A DNA stretch of 64,000 nucleotides from Marinobacter sp. AC-23 (GTDB lineage Bacteria > Pseudomonadota > Gammaproteobacteria > Pseudomonadales > Oleiphilaceae). The translations under genes and the position numbers were made by a program. Numbering within the stretch: position 1 is the first letter of the stretch; each line of letters starts with the position of its first letter. Location: NCBI RefSeq assembly GCF_001858325.1, contig NZ_MBPP01000001.1, forward strand, positions 226,610 through 290,609, read 5' to 3'. The notes under the pieces were generated by a model. It was given only the letters and a program-made list of their open reading frames with translations. It had not been told where the DNA came from and did not search any database. This document shows, in pieces, positions 25,409-35,492 of the stretch.

Positions 25409-26089
25409 ATGAGATTACTGCTGGTAGAAGACGAGGTGGTTTTCGCTGAAAAACTGATGGGGCAGCTCGAGCAGGCGGGGTACGCTGTTGATCATGCAGC
25501 CACGGCTCACGCTGCGGAAGTACTGTTTCAGTCGGAAGCCTACCGCGTGGCAATTCTTGATATCGGCCTCCCTGTGACCGATGGCCTCACCCTGCTACGC
25601 AGGTGGCGTCTTGAGAACCGCCAAGAACCAGTACTGCTACTAACAGCCCGATCAAAATGGATGGAACGGGTCGAAGGTCTTCGCGCTGGTGCCGATGATT
25701 ATCTTCCCAAGCCCTTTCATTTTGAAGAGCTTGTGGCAAGGCTTGAGGTTATTGTGCGACGTTCCGAGGGGCGAGTATCGTCACAGATATCGGCCTATGG
25801 TTTTACACTCAACGATGAAACCCGGTCTTTGGAGTGTCCTGAAGGCACCAGTTACACCTTGACAGCAACCGAGTATCGGTTACTGCGCTGCTTTATGGCC
25901 CGTCCTGGGCGCGTGTTCTCGATAGAGGAACTTATCGACGAACTGTATAACATTGATCGCAGTCCGACATTGAACGTGATTCAGGTCTACATAACTCGTT
26001 TAAGAAAAATGGTCGGTAAGGAGTATATCCGCTCGCTGAGGGGCCAAGGCTATTATTTTTCCGGGCCGGATAACGCCGTACGGAAATAG
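25409..26089 (+). CDS. OmpR/PhoB-family response regulator
   Basis: The start ATG 25409 follows GGAGG. The 226-residue protein has a receiver domain (LLLVEDEVVF, phospho-acceptor ILDIGLP near residue 51, conserved LLTARS and the DDYLPKPF lysine) and a winged-helix DNA-binding domain (LTATEYRLLRCFMARPGRVFS...TLNVIQVYITRLRKM). It is closest in style to PmrA/QseB regulators. Its divergent partner kinase is at 23941. The 118-base region between them should hold the shared promoters. The following CzcCBA-like operon begins 134 bases downstream and is a reasonable target. Confidence 0.92.
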   Translation: MRLLLVEDEVVFAEKLMGQLEQAGYAVDHAATAHAAEVLFQSEAYRVAILDIGLPVTDGLTLLRRWRLENRQEPVLLLTARSKWMERVEGLRAGADDYLPKPFHFEELVARLEVIVRRSEGRVSSQISAYGFTLNDETRSLECPEGTSYTLTATEYRLLRCFMARPGRVFSIEELIDELYNIDRSPTLNVIQVYITRLRKMVGKEYIRSLRGQGYYFSGPDNAVRK

Positions 26090-26223
26090 GCTGGTCGCAT
26101 TCAAGTCTTTCCGGTTACCTGCCTGAATGTTCAAGTTTAATTAAGTTTCGTCGGTTAAAGTTTCGCTTCTGCTAACCCTCGGTATCTGGGTGAAATTTTT
26201 AATCTGTGACGGAATATAAGTCT

Positions 26224-27531
26224 ATGAGGCGAACCTCAAAACGATTTTTCCCCATGCTCGCTATTGCGTTAGCAGGCCTGGTGTCTTTTCCAGTGGCAGC
26301 GCAGAACAGCGTTTCCCTGAAAGCGTACAAAGCCAGCCAGCCGTCGTTAACATTAACTCTCAATGAAGCGATTGCAAAAGCTTACAACAACAATCCGGCA
26401 CTCGCCGGGCAAAAAGCGCGCATTGGCATGTTCACGGGGGATGTTCAGCACGCCCGCCGCATTGTTCCCAGCAACCCCGAGTTAGAACTCAGCGGCGGTC
26501 GCCGGTCAAATAGATCACAAACCTCAACTGATTATGGAATTCGCCTGTCCCAGGAATTCTGGACCGCGGGCAAAGCTGATTTGAGCGAGAAAGTCGCCAG
26601 CGGACAGTTGTCCTCGGCCGAACTCGAGTATGACTTCCTGAGACGGGCAATCGGTGCCCGGGTGCGGGCGGCCTTTTTCGATATTCTTCTGGCGAGAGAG
26701 TCCCTTGAGACAGCAAAGCGAACCATCGACCTTATGTCCAGAACTCGTGAACTGATGCGTATTTCGGTAAATCAGGGTAAGCGAACACGGCTTGAGTTGA
26801 ATACCGCGGTTATTGGGTTTGCCCGCGCCAAAAATCAGGAGGCCGCCGCACAGAGACAGCTTGAAGAATCACGATTAGCCTTAAGTGAAGTGCTTGGCGT
26901 TGACCCTCAGGAACCCATACGGGTGGACGGCAATATCTCACTGGACTTCGAAAGCTTGCCCCCGGAAAACCAGTTAGTAGAGCTTGCGTTAAGTCGCAGA
27001 ACCGACTTGCAGGCCGCCATGGCACTTGTCAGCTCGGCAGAATCAGGTCTTGATCTGGCGCAGAATCAGACAATACCTAATTTGCGAGTGTTTGGTTTTT
27101 TTGACCGCGAAGAGGGCAGCAACATCATTGGCGGTGGTATTTCAGTGCCCCTGCCAACCGTTCACCGATTCGGTGGCGAGGTGAAGCGCGCGAGTGCAGA
27201 ACTTAAAGCCGCCGAAGTCAGATCCGAGCAATTGCGTCTCAGTATTAAAATCGGCGTCTTGAGAGCGCAGGCAAAATACCGTGCAGCCACAGCCCAACTT
27301 GAACAGATGAGCGCCTCTATCCTCAAACGGTCAGAGGAAACGCTTGAACTGATGCAGACAGCATTTCGTGCCGGCAAGGTCGGTACAACCGATGTCCTTG
27401 CCGCCCAGAATAGTTTGATCTCCGTACGCAATGAGTACATCGAGGCCCAAAGTGATTACATCGCGTCGGTAAAGGCGCTCGAAATCAGCACCGGCGGTGG
27501 CATTGTCATGGCCTCCGGCAGCGGCCAGTGA
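26224..27531 (+). CDS. czcC: CzcC-like outer-membrane efflux protein
   Basis: I prefer ATG 26224 (MRRTSKRFFPMLAIALAGL) because the upstream GTG 26206 gives a non-signal-like N-terminus. The 435-residue TolC-family protein has a signal peptide ending in VAAQ. Repeats of the coiled barrel include LTLNEAIAKAYNNNPAL and GNISLDF...LVELALSRRTDLQA. The turn segment GGGISVPLPTVHRFGGEVKRA is typical of CzcC proteins. It is the first gene of a czcCBA-like operon with a PII-like fourth gene. The likely role is export of divalent or monovalent metal through the outer membrane. Confidence 0.88.
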   Translation: MRRTSKRFFPMLAIALAGLVSFPVAAQNSVSLKAYKASQPSLTLTLNEAIAKAYNNNPALAGQKARIGMFTGDVQHARRIVPSNPELELSGGRRSNRSQTSTDYGIRLSQEFWTAGKADLSEKVASGQLSSAELEYDFLRRAIGARVRAAFFDILLARESLETAKRTIDLMSRTRELMRISVNQGKRTRLELNTAVIGFARAKNQEAAAQRQLEESRLALSEVLGVDPQEPIRVDGNISLDFESLPPENQLVELALSRRTDLQAAMALVSSAESGLDLAQNQTIPNLRVFGFFDREEGSNIIGGGISVPLPTVHRFGGEVKRASAELKAAEVRSEQLRLSIKIGVLRAQAKYRAATAQLEQMSASILKRSEETLELMQTAFRAGKVGTTDVLAAQNSLISVRNEYIEAQSDYIASVKALEISTGGGIVMASGSGQ

Positions 27532-27603
27532 CGTTTGCAGATATCAGGAGCCACCAGCCAAACCCCCTTTCCGACCGTATCCATTTCAACTGAGAGTTAA
27601 AGT

Positions 27604-28827
27604 ATGTTGCAGATAACCCGGGCTTTTCCGTTAACTCTGTTTGCCGCTACCCTTCTTTTTTCTGGCGTGCCTGCGGCCCAGGAGGTAGACAATGAGGGCA
27701 GCGCAGAAGCGTCCCATCAAGGTGAAAGCAAGCACGGCAATGAGAAAGTAAACCAACAAGAACAACGTGAAGAAGAGGGGGCGGTACATCTGACGGAAGC
27801 TCAGCAAAACCTTCTGGATATTAACGTTTCGCCCGCCTCGTCAGGTCGTGCGAACGAGACGGTCAGAGCCCCCGTGGAAATTATGTTTGTGCCGGATCTC
27901 GTCGCGAAGGTTGGCCCGCTTCTTGAGGCAAAAGTGTCAGAAATCCTGGTAGATCTTGGTGACAAAGTCTCCAAAGGCGACACCATCGCAACGCTCAATA
28001 GTGTGGCTCTGGCAAAAGTACGGGCGCGCATGCAGTCATTGACCGCAAGAAAAGCGGCGGCCGAGGCCGAGTACAAACGTGAACGATCACTGCAGAACCA
28101 GGGCATATCCAGTGAAGAAGAGTTTCTCTCAGCCAAAGCCCGTTTTCTGACTATGTCCGCCGAGCTGAATGCCGCCAGGGAGGAGTTGAAGGCTTACGGC
28201 GTATCGTCAGCAGAATCCGACACAGCGAGTCTGGCCAGCTATGCCCTTAAATCGCCAATCAACGGTGTGCTTGAAAAAAAGGATGTGATGATCGGGCAAA
28301 CGTTATCATCTTCCGACACGCCTTTTATGGTTGTTAACAATCGGAAAGTCTGGGCCATGATCAGGGTGTCAGAGTCTGCTATCGGTCAGTTGGCGCTCGG
28401 GGACACGGTTAGAATCCAGTTACAGCCCGGCGCATCCCGCGCCTATAACGGCCAGATTTCCTGGATATCCACACAGTTGGACGAAACCAGTCGCACCGTT
28501 CTGGCGCGAGCGGAAATTGACACACCTGAAGGCTATTTGCGGCCCGGTATGTTTGGCACGGCGGTTATGTCGGCTCAAACCAATGGGGCGTTACCGCTGG
28601 TTCCACGAGACGCTGTTCAGACCGTTGAAGGGCGCGATGTTGTGTTTGTGCCCGGCGAAGAGCAAGGCGAGTACAAGGCGACCCCCGTCAGGATCGGGAC
28701 CGAAGCAAACGGATGGATTGAAATTCGTAGCGGTCTTCGTAGCGGCCAGCCTGTCGTCGCGAAAGGCGCTTTTGATCTCATGTCCGCGCTCACTGCCAAG
28801 AATCGTAGCGCCAGCCACGGCCACTAA
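27604..28827 (+). CDS. czcB: CzcB-like RND periplasmic adaptor
   Basis: The 407-residue adaptor has a signal peptide (LTLFAATLLFSGVPAAQE) and a charged, His-containing linker (ASHQGESKHGNEK). It carries the lipoyl/barrel-sandwich halves (KVGPLLEAKVSEILVDLGDKV and SYALKSPINGVLEKKDVMIG) around an alpha-hairpin. Its C-terminus ends SASHGH, a short His cluster. There is no heavy-metal-binding YHS-like domain and no CusF domain, unlike the cusB product in this window, supporting a different substrate. It lies 11 bases upstream of the pump gene. Confidence 0.88.
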   Translation: MLQITRAFPLTLFAATLLFSGVPAAQEVDNEGSAEASHQGESKHGNEKVNQQEQREEEGAVHLTEAQQNLLDINVSPASSGRANETVRAPVEIMFVPDLVAKVGPLLEAKVSEILVDLGDKVSKGDTIATLNSVALAKVRARMQSLTARKAAAEAEYKRERSLQNQGISSEEEFLSAKARFLTMSAELNAAREELKAYGVSSAESDTASLASYALKSPINGVLEKKDVMIGQTLSSSDTPFMVVNNRKVWAMIRVSESAIGQLALGDTVRIQLQPGASRAYNGQISWISTQLDETSRTVLARAEIDTPEGYLRPGMFGTAVMSAQTNGALPLVPRDAVQTVEGRDVVFVPGEEQGEYKATPVRIGTEANGWIEIRSGLRSGQPVVAKGAFDLMSALTAKNRSASHGH

Positions 28828-28838
28828 GGTTTCGATAT

Positions 28839-31800
28839 ATGATAAACGCTCTTGTTAATTACGCCCTGGCTAATCGGCTATTGGTGATCGTCTTTGTGAT
28901 TGGCGTTGCGCTGGCCGGGTATTTTTCGTTCAACAAACTACCGGTTGATGCCTTTCCCGATGCAACGCCGACGATGGTTCAGATTTTCACCACAAGTCCC
29001 GGTCTTTCACCTGTTGATGTTGAGACGCTTATTTCCTATCCCGTGGAAGTAAGCATGTATGGGATTCCTGGACTTGAGAGAGTTCAAAGCACTTCCATTT
29101 TCGGGCTTTCACGGGTTTCCGTTTACTTTGAAGATGGCACGGACATCTATTTTGCGCGGCGCCTGGTCATGGAACGGCTTGATGAGGCCGTCCGACAGAT
29201 ACCGGCGGGAATGGGCGAACCCGAACTTGGCCCTATCAGCACCGGCCTCGGTCGCATCATGATGTATTCGCTGGTTCAAGAAGAGGGAGCCGATTTTTCG
29301 CTGGAAGAGATGCGGACGATTCAGGACTGGATCATAAAGCCCCAGCTCAAAACTGTTCCGGGCGTCACCGGTGTGCTGTCTATCGGTGGCGAAGTAAAAC
29401 AGTACCAGGTCAACCTTGACGCCCGCGCGTTGCAGGCCCGTGGTCTCACCGTGACGGACGCTCGGGAGGCCATTGTCGCGAGCAACCGGAATGTCGGTGC
29501 CTCCTTTATCACCCGCGGCGGTGAAGAATACATTGTGCGCGGCTATGGCTGGGTCAGCCCCGGTGAAAAAGGGCTTGAGGATTTGCGGCAAACACTGGTC
29601 GCAGAACGGGAAGGCACACCGGTTTATCTCAATGACGTGGCTGACATTGAGCTGGGGCCGGCAATACGTCGCGGTGCTGAAATATCGTTAGGCGAGGAAT
29701 CCGTCGGTGGTTACATCATGAAGCTGATCGATACCAATACCAGCCAGGTTCTTCGGGACACCGACACCAAAATAGCGGCGCTCAATCAATCCCTGCCGAA
29801 AGGACTGTCAATAAAACCGTACTATTCCCAGGCAACGCTGGTGGAAAAAGCCATCGGTACCGTAGAAAAGGCATTGCTTGAGGGCATAGCGCTTGTTGTC
29901 ATCTTTCTGTATCTGTTTCTTGGAAATCTGCGCTCGACTCTTATTGTCGTGGCTACCCTACCCCTTTCAGTTCTGGTGGCATTCATTGGCATGAGGTTCG
30001 CGGGTTTGTCCGCCAACCTGATGAGCCTGGGTGGGCTGGCGATTGGCATTGGCATGATGGTGGACGGTGCCGTGGTGATGATCGAGAATATTTTCCGTCA
30101 TCTTGAGGAGCGTTCGGAAGAAAACGTCAGCATGATACGTCTGGTGGGTGAAGCGGCCCGGGAGGTCGCCCGGCCGATTGTATTCGGCATCGGCATCATC
30201 ATTATTGTTTTTCTGCCGCTGTTCACGCTGGAAGGCGTTGAAGGCAAGCTGTTCTCACCGATGGCTTATGCAATCTGCTTCGCCCTTCTGGGTTCGCTCA
30301 TACTGGCACTGACGGTGGTGCCGGTACTGAGTTCGCTGGCGTTCAAGATGGGCATCAAGCACAAAGAGCCCCGCCTGGTTGGATGGTTGAGCGCGGCTTA
30401 TCGGCCCATCCTGCGAAACGTTGTTAAAACACCCAAACTGGTCATGGGGATAGCGCTTGTCCTGTTTTTGGGAAGTTTGACCCTGTTCCCCTTCTTGGCA
30501 GCGAGTTCGTACCCACCTTGCGGGAGGGCAACTTCCAGATTCGTTCAACATTACCACCCGGCGCGAGCTGGACTCGGCAATAAGCTACAGCAAAAAAATC
30601 CAGGAAGTGCTGGGTGATTTCCCCGAAATTACCGGTAGTTATGCTCGCGTCGGTCGCGCAGAAGTGGGCGGCGATCCGGAACCGGTCAACGTGGTTGCTA
30701 CCATGGTGGTTCTGAAACCCCTTGATGAGTGGCGGTCAGACATCAGCTACGAGGAATTGCAAAGCCAGATTGCAGAAGCGGTAAATGATCAGATACCCGG
30801 CCTTGCCAACAATATTTCCCAACCTATCCAGTTGCGTACCGACGAGCTCTTGTCTGGCGTTCAGGCGCAGCTGGTTGCGAGCGTTTTCGGTGACGATCTG
30901 AAAAAGCTTGGTGATATTGGCAAAGAAATTGCCGCCCTCGCCCGCCAGGTTCCCGGCGCAACGGATGTTCGCACTCAGCAACTAGCCGGCAAAAAGCAGA
31001 TTGTCATTCGCCCGGACCGTGATGCATTGGCGCAATACGGTATCAGTGTGAACGACGTGATGAATACGGTTGAAACCGGCATCGGTGGTCAGGCAGCGGG
31101 CCTTGTGTTCGATGGTGTGCGCCGCTTCGAGATTTTTGCCCGCTTGCAGGAAGAATCCCGTGGTTCCATTGATGCGATCCGGAACATGCCGATGCGCGGT
31201 GCAAAAGGAGAAATGATTCCGTTGTCACGTATTGCCAGCGTGGAGACCTACTCCGGGCCGAAAAAGATCTCACGTTCCAATGCCAGTCGTCGGCTGTATG
31301 TGCAAATGAACGTGCGCGGTCGCGACATGGGCAGCGTGGTGGCAGACCTTAAGCAGCGAATCGCTGAGGAGATGGAAATGCCACCGGGTTATTTTGTGGA
31401 ATTCGGTGGTCAGTTCGAAAATCAGCAGCGAGCCATGGCCCGTTTGCAAATCGTCGTGCCCATCACCCTTGGCCTCATTTTCCTGCTGTTGTTCTCCGCA
31501 TTCAGCAGCCTGCGTTACGCCAGCCTGATATTCCTCAACGTTCCGTTTGCGATCACTGGCGGGGTTGTCGCGCTGTTTGTCAGCGGTCTTTACCTGTCCG
31601 TGCCGGCAGCGGTTGGTTTTATCGCAGTATTTGGCGTCGCAGTGCTCAATGGCGTGGTGATGGTGAGTTATATCAACCAGCTTCGGGATGAGGGCTATGA
31701 GGTTATTGAAGCGGTCAAACTCGGTGCCGAGCGACGTTTGCGACCGGTTCTGATGACCGCAACCGTTGCCATTCTCGGGCTGATACCTCTGTTGCTGGCG

Positions 31801-31941
31801 GACGGCATTGGCTCCAATGTGCAACGCCCACTTGCCACTGTGGTTGTCGGGGGGCTGATCACGTCAACCCTGCTGACACTGTTGGTGTTGCCGAGTATCT
31901 ACCGGTGGTTCGCTGCCGAACGTAACGATGTTGAAGTCTGA
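28839..31941 (+). CDS. czcA: CzcA-like heavy-metal RND pump (two single-base frameshifts)
   Basis: The reconstructed protein has 1034 residues. It begins with ALANRLLVIVFVIGVALAGY and the LPVDAFPDATPTMV motif of HME-RND pumps. TM4 shows GMMVDGAVVMIEN, the acidic proton-relay site. The frame breaks at a GG pair (30497-30498), where the family sequence should read LGSEFVPTL. It breaks again at a single C (30568), where it should read GASLDS. Adding one base at each restores continuity, and the frames shift exactly as two deletions require. Downstream, TM10-12 (VPAAVGFIAVFGVAVLNGVV) are intact. Substrate could be Cu(I)/Ag(I) or Zn/Co/Cd; the local sequence does not decide it. Confidence 0.9.
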
Positions 31942-31955
31942 CGAGGAGATGAGCC

Positions 31956-32300
31956 ATGTATGAGATCAAAGCCTACGTACGTGAAACAATGGCTGAGCAC
32001 GTCATCGATGGATTGGCGGAGGTGCCAGGGGTTACCAGTATTGCTGTGGTCCCATTGAGCGAATTCGGGCATTCAACGGCGGGCGGCGGAAACCACCTTG
32101 CAAAAGTACGCATGGTCAAGCTTGAAGTGGATGTGGCTGACGAAGCATCGGCATGGGAAGTTTCAGGCGTAATCGTTGAGAAGGCCCGCACTCAGGACGG
32201 GCACCCCGGTGATGGCAAGGTACTTGTTTCCCGGTTGGTGAGGGCTATTCGCATTGAAGACGGGGTTGTTGACGAGGAGGCACTGTCCCGTCCAGGTTGA
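31956..32300 (+). CDS. PII-like small protein at the end of the czc operon
   Basis: The 114-residue product begins MYEIKAYVRETMAEHVIDGL and shows the beta-alpha-beta pattern of PII/CutA-type trimeric proteins. A T-loop-like region contains a His pair context (EFGHSTAGGGNHLAKV). A second half follows, ending VLVSRLVRAIRIEDG, which corresponds to the PII C-strand. It lacks a membrane segment. It is spaced 14 bases behind czcA, with GAGGAG upstream. Metal-linked PII-like proteins exist beside some HME-RND operons, and this one may sense metal or nucleotide and tune the pump. The assignment is from pattern reading. Confidence 0.72.
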   Translation: MYEIKAYVRETMAEHVIDGLAEVPGVTSIAVVPLSEFGHSTAGGGNHLAKVRMVKLEVDVADEASAWEVSGVIVEKARTQDGHPGDGKVLVSRLVRAIRIEDGVVDEEALSRPG

Positions 32301-32303
32301 GTA

Positions 32304-32621
32304 CTACTTCGATGTCGCTTTCTCAACGTAATACGCCACGGCTTTGATCTGCTCGTCAGAGAGCGAGCCGTCAAATGCAGGCATAATGCCAACGCCGCCA
32401 CTTACGGCGTTGACCACTTGATCGGCGCTGGGTTTGAGTTCATCCAGGTTGGGGCCAATTGCACCAGCAGATCCTGCGTCGTTCAGTGTGTGGCAGACGG
32501 TGCAAGACGGTTGCGCCTGTTCCAGAAAGACTTTCTTACCGGCATCAAACTGCTCATCCGCCAGAGCGGAACCGATGGTTAGCAGGCAGGCAGCAAGCGC
32601 AAGGGGAGCTCGTAACGTCAT
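32304..32621 (-). CDS. sorB: Cytochrome c subunit of sulfite dehydrogenase (SorB-like)
   Basis: The 105-residue precursor starts at ATG 32621 with a signal peptide (MTLRAPLALAACLLTIGSALA). It contains one haem-binding motif, CTVCH, and a distal Met in the GIMPAFDGSLSDEQI segment. It converges with the PII-like gene, with only 3 bases between stops. It follows the molybdenum subunit gene by 97 bases. SorB receives electrons from SorA and passes them to periplasmic cytochromes. Confidence 0.87.
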   Translation of the reverse strand: MTLRAPLALAACLLTIGSALADEQFDAGKKVFLEQAQPSCTVCHTLNDAGSAGAIGPNLDELKPSADQVVNAVSGGVGIMPAFDGSLSDEQIKAVAYYVEKATSK

Positions 32622-32718
32622 AATACTATCCTCGATAGAATGGTACTTGGTATTTTCGCGGTAATCCAAGAGCTGTCGCAGCGGCCCGTCGTTGTAGCGA
32701 CCGCTGAGTGGTTTTCGG

Positions 32719-33948
32719 TTAGCCGACTGTGACACTCACGCCATGATCCTTCCAACTGGCGTTGCCGTAACCGCGCTCATTTTCAGTTCGGTTGGGTGGC
32801 TGGGTGTTGCCTTCGCTATCGGTGGCCCGGCTAACAATGCGGTACTCGCCCGGAGACAGATCGGTTGCAAGCACAAAAGGCCGCCAGGCGTAGCGCCCCA
32901 TATCCGGACCCAGGAAGCGGGCCTGTTTCCAGGTTTTGCCACCATCGATGGACACATCGACTTTTGCGACCGCGTTAATGCCGCCAAAGGCTACGCCGTG
33001 AATCATGTTGCGGCCCTTGTTTGTATTCGACAGCGGGGCTGTCACCCAGGATTTAACGGGCATCTCCCACATGGACGGCTGCCCTGGCGCACCCTTATCA
33101 CCAATGGGGCGAATGCGATAACCGGAGGTCTGAATTTTGGCTTCGGATTGATCTTTGGTAAACGCAACCTGCTCTACGTACTTGACGTTGTTAACACCAT
33201 AATAGCCAGGCATCACCATCCGAAGCGGGCCGCCGTGGGCCAGAGGCATGGGGTCATCGTTCATTTCCCACGCCAGCAGGGCCTGATCAAGGGCCCGGGT
33301 CGGCACCGAGCGCTCAACCTGGATGGTCTTGGGATCGAGGCCCGCAGGCAGTGATTCACCACCGGTACTGGTTATGTAATTCATACCCGCCTTTACACCA
33401 CCAAGCTTCTCAACAACATCCCGCAACCGCACACCGGTCCACACAATACAGCCAGCAGCTCCCGTGCCCCATTGGGTACCACCGGGGCCATGCTCGAAAA
33501 AAGCGCGACCGTTACCAGAGCATTGCAGCACCGTCGTTACCGTTTCAATACCCATGTCTTTCAGGTCTGCGATCGTCAGAGTTTTTGGGTTGTTGACGCC
33601 CTTGATACTGACTTTCCAGGCATCGCGGTCAGCCACGATCTGCTCGTTCGGTGCAGGCAGATTGTTGCGCACATACAGCTTGTCGCTGGGCGTAACCACG
33701 CCGCTCCCAATAGCGCCTCGTTGGGTTTCAATGGTGTTGGCGCTATGGACAATCACATCGTTGGCGTTTTTCCATTTGACGTAATCAGGCAATGTTTTGG
33801 GTTCTTCCGCCCTGGCAAGCGACGAAAACCCCAATAAGCTCACTGACGCCATGGCGCCTGCACTACCGAGCAGCAGGCGTCGGCGGCTGAGCTGGATCGG
33901 CTCTGCCTGAACGTCGGTATTACTTGGGTACTGATCTGATAAGGACAT
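32719..33948 (-). CDS. sorA: Sulfite dehydrogenase molybdenum subunit (SorA-like)
   Basis: The start ATG 33948 follows AGGAGAAGAG. The 409-residue precursor has a twin-arginine signal (SRRRLLLGSAGAMASVSLLG). The mature enzyme belongs to the sulfite oxidase family. The molybdenum-ligating cysteine is in VTTVLQCSGNGRAFF. Sulfite-binding arginine and tryptophan candidates occur in HGPGGTQWG and later basic positions. The C-terminal dimerisation domain is seen in VDVSIDGGKTWKQARFLG. It oxidises sulfite to sulfate in the periplasm with SorB as electron acceptor. The adjacent ECF sigma/anti-sigma pair lies just upstream and is the likely regulator. Confidence 0.9.
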   Translation of the reverse strand: MSLSDQYPSNTDVQAEPIQLSRRRLLLGSAGAMASVSLLGFSSLARAEEPKTLPDYVKWKNANDVIVHSANTIETQRGAIGSGVVTPSDKLYVRNNLPAPNEQIVADRDAWKVSIKGVNNPKTLTIADLKDMGIETVTTVLQCSGNGRAFFEHGPGGTQWGTGAAGCIVWTGVRLRDVVEKLGGVKAGMNYITSTGGESLPAGLDPKTIQVERSVPTRALDQALLAWEMNDDPMPLAHGGPLRMVMPGYYGVNNVKYVEQVAFTKDQSEAKIQTSGYRIRPIGDKGAPGQPSMWEMPVKSWVTAPLSNTNKGRNMIHGVAFGGINAVAKVDVSIDGGKTWKQARFLGPDMGRYAWRPFVLATDLSPGEYRIVSRATDSEGNTQPPNRTENERGYGNASWKDHGVSVTVG

Positions 33949-34054
33949 GACTCTTCTCCTTGTTGTTGGCCTTTCCGGGCCCCTCGCCTTAGGCGCCACA
34001 CGATACATCCATGCGTCAGTTAGATGCTGGATGTAAAATAATCACGTTTACTGT

Positions 34055-34870
34055 CTAGATAGATTCTAACTCCAAATCACTGGTTGCTGGCATGGCATTC
34101 GCTGGCCCGACAACCAGTAAACCGGATTCCTTCATCGGGATGGCCAGCACCTCCAGCTGGTTTTCGCGAGTACGGTAGTCGCCCATGGTGGCCATCGCCT
34201 GCCGCACGTCCGGATTCCTGAACAGAACCTGTTCCGAAATCCGGTACTGAATCACCAGGCTGTTGCCCCGTCGCATGGCAAAGGCCTCAGCGGGTTCGCC
34301 ACCCACGGTGGTGTGCCAGGAAGCCAATAGACGGCCACCTGCCAGCTTGGCTGGAGCTGATGAGTCAGTGATATTTCCCAGCGCAGGAAGGTCCGAGAGA
34401 ATCACCTTCTGATAGTCTGCCAACGCATCACTCACCATTGGGATGTGGCCGTGACTCATAACGCCCATGTTGGGCAACCACAGTACCCCGGCAAGCACCA
34501 GTGCTACTGCCCATCCTCCGGCACCGACCAACGCTGGGCGGTACAATCCGGTCAGCCATTGCCTGAGATTAAACCTGGAAGTCGTACTGGGCGCTTGTTC
34601 AGAATAATCAGGGGCGTTTGCAAGCGCGTTATCAAGTTGCTTATGCAGCTCGATCGGCATGCGGGTTGTCGGCATATCATGAAATCGTCTGCTCGTGGCC
34701 TGCTGACGAGCAACGTCCGCACGACAGGCTTCACAGCCTACCAGGTGCGCCTCCACTACGGCGGTGTGATGCTCATTCAGTTCGCCATCCACGTAACCTG
34801 CCAGCCAGTCCTGCAGTTCGAGGTGGAGTTCAGAGAAGCGCCTGGCTTCAGTTTTGTCGAGGTCATTCAT
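34055..34870 (-). CDS. Anti-sigma factor with zinc-finger (zf-HC2) domain
   Basis: The 271-residue protein has an N-terminal cytoplasmic ZAS-type domain with HHTAVVEAHLVGCEACRADV, the His-x3-Cys-x2-Cys zinc site. A single membrane helix lies at about 113-131 (ALVGAGGWAVALVLAGVLW) and a periplasmic domain follows. Its start overlaps the sigma gene by 4 bases. It should hold the ECF sigma factor inactive until an envelope or redox signal arrives. It sits upstream of sorA with a 106-base gap. Confidence 0.88.
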   Translation of the reverse strand: MNDLDKTEARRFSELHLELQDWLAGYVDGELNEHHTAVVEAHLVGCEACRADVARQQATSRRFHDMPTTRMPIELHKQLDNALANAPDYSEQAPSTTSRFNLRQWLTGLYRPALVGAGGWAVALVLAGVLWLPNMGVMSHGHIPMVSDALADYQKVILSDLPALGNITDSSAPAKLAGGRLLASWHTTVGGEPAEAFAMRRGNSLVIQYRISEQVLFRNPDVRQAMATMGDYRTRENQLEVLAIPMKESGLLVVGPANAMPATSDLELESI

Positions 34871-35445
34871 GTGGATTTACCGCCATGTATAGAGGTTGCT
34901 GCTAATCCACCCCCGGATTCCGCCCTGATGAGGAGGCTGGCTAAAAGCCGTCGACCTCTCGATAACCGACTCATAACCGTGCCCTGTGCAATGTTCAGAA
35001 CCTGCCCAATCTCCTGATAATTCAGCCCTTCAATATCCCGCAACAAAACAACTTGACGGAAATTATCCGGTAGCGCCTGCATCGCTTTCATGAGCTGTTC
35101 ATTGCTTTGCGTTTGCACGGTTTGTTCGAAGGGTCCGGCGGACGTGCAGGCCTGCTCCTGCAGAAATGCGTCATCGGTGGTAAGCATAGGTGCCAATTGA
35201 TTCCGCCGTGTGTCCCGCCGTATGTCATCAGCCACTACTCGATTCAGGATTTTCAGTAGCCACGCATACATCGCGCCCTGCTCCGTAAGCTGGCCAAAAT
35301 CTCGCCACGCCCGGAGCAGCGTCTCCTGTGTCCAGTCTTCAGCCGCCTCCGGCGACCGGGCCTGGCGCTGCGCAACACCGAAAAGCCGATCCCGCCAGGG
35401 GCGAGTCAGGGCGTCGAACTGCTGTTTGCTCCGGGCGTTGCGCAT
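34867..35445 (-). CDS. ECF RNA polymerase sigma factor
   Basis: The 192-residue protein has sigma region 2 (AEDWTQETLLRAWRDF) and region 4 (MQALPDNFRQVVLLRDIEGLNYQEIG...QGTVMSRLSRGRRLL). The overall layout matches RpoE-like group ECF factors paired with zf-HC2 anti-sigmas. An ECF-type promoter lies directly upstream, suggesting autoregulation. The gene is followed by its anti-sigma and then sorAB. Confidence 0.93.
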   Translation of the reverse strand: MRNARSKQQFDALTRPWRDRLFGVAQRQARSPEAAEDWTQETLLRAWRDFGQLTEQGAMYAWLLKILNRVVADDIRRDTRRNQLAPMLTTDDAFLQEQACTSAGPFEQTVQTQSNEQLMKAMQALPDNFRQVVLLRDIEGLNYQEIGQVLNIAQGTVMSRLSRGRRLLASLLIRAESGGGLAATSIHGGKST

Positions 35446-35492
35446 CCACAGTGCCTTATCAAGAGTGCTTTATTGGGCTAGCCATTAACCAA

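Noticed and set aside
30255..31824. Minus-strand frames inside czcA
   Set aside because: They are antisense shadows of a conserved pump and show no protein features.
34445..35017. 190-residue plus-strand frame across sigma and anti-sigma genes
   Set aside because: It is antisense to two well-supported genes and has no recognisable motif.
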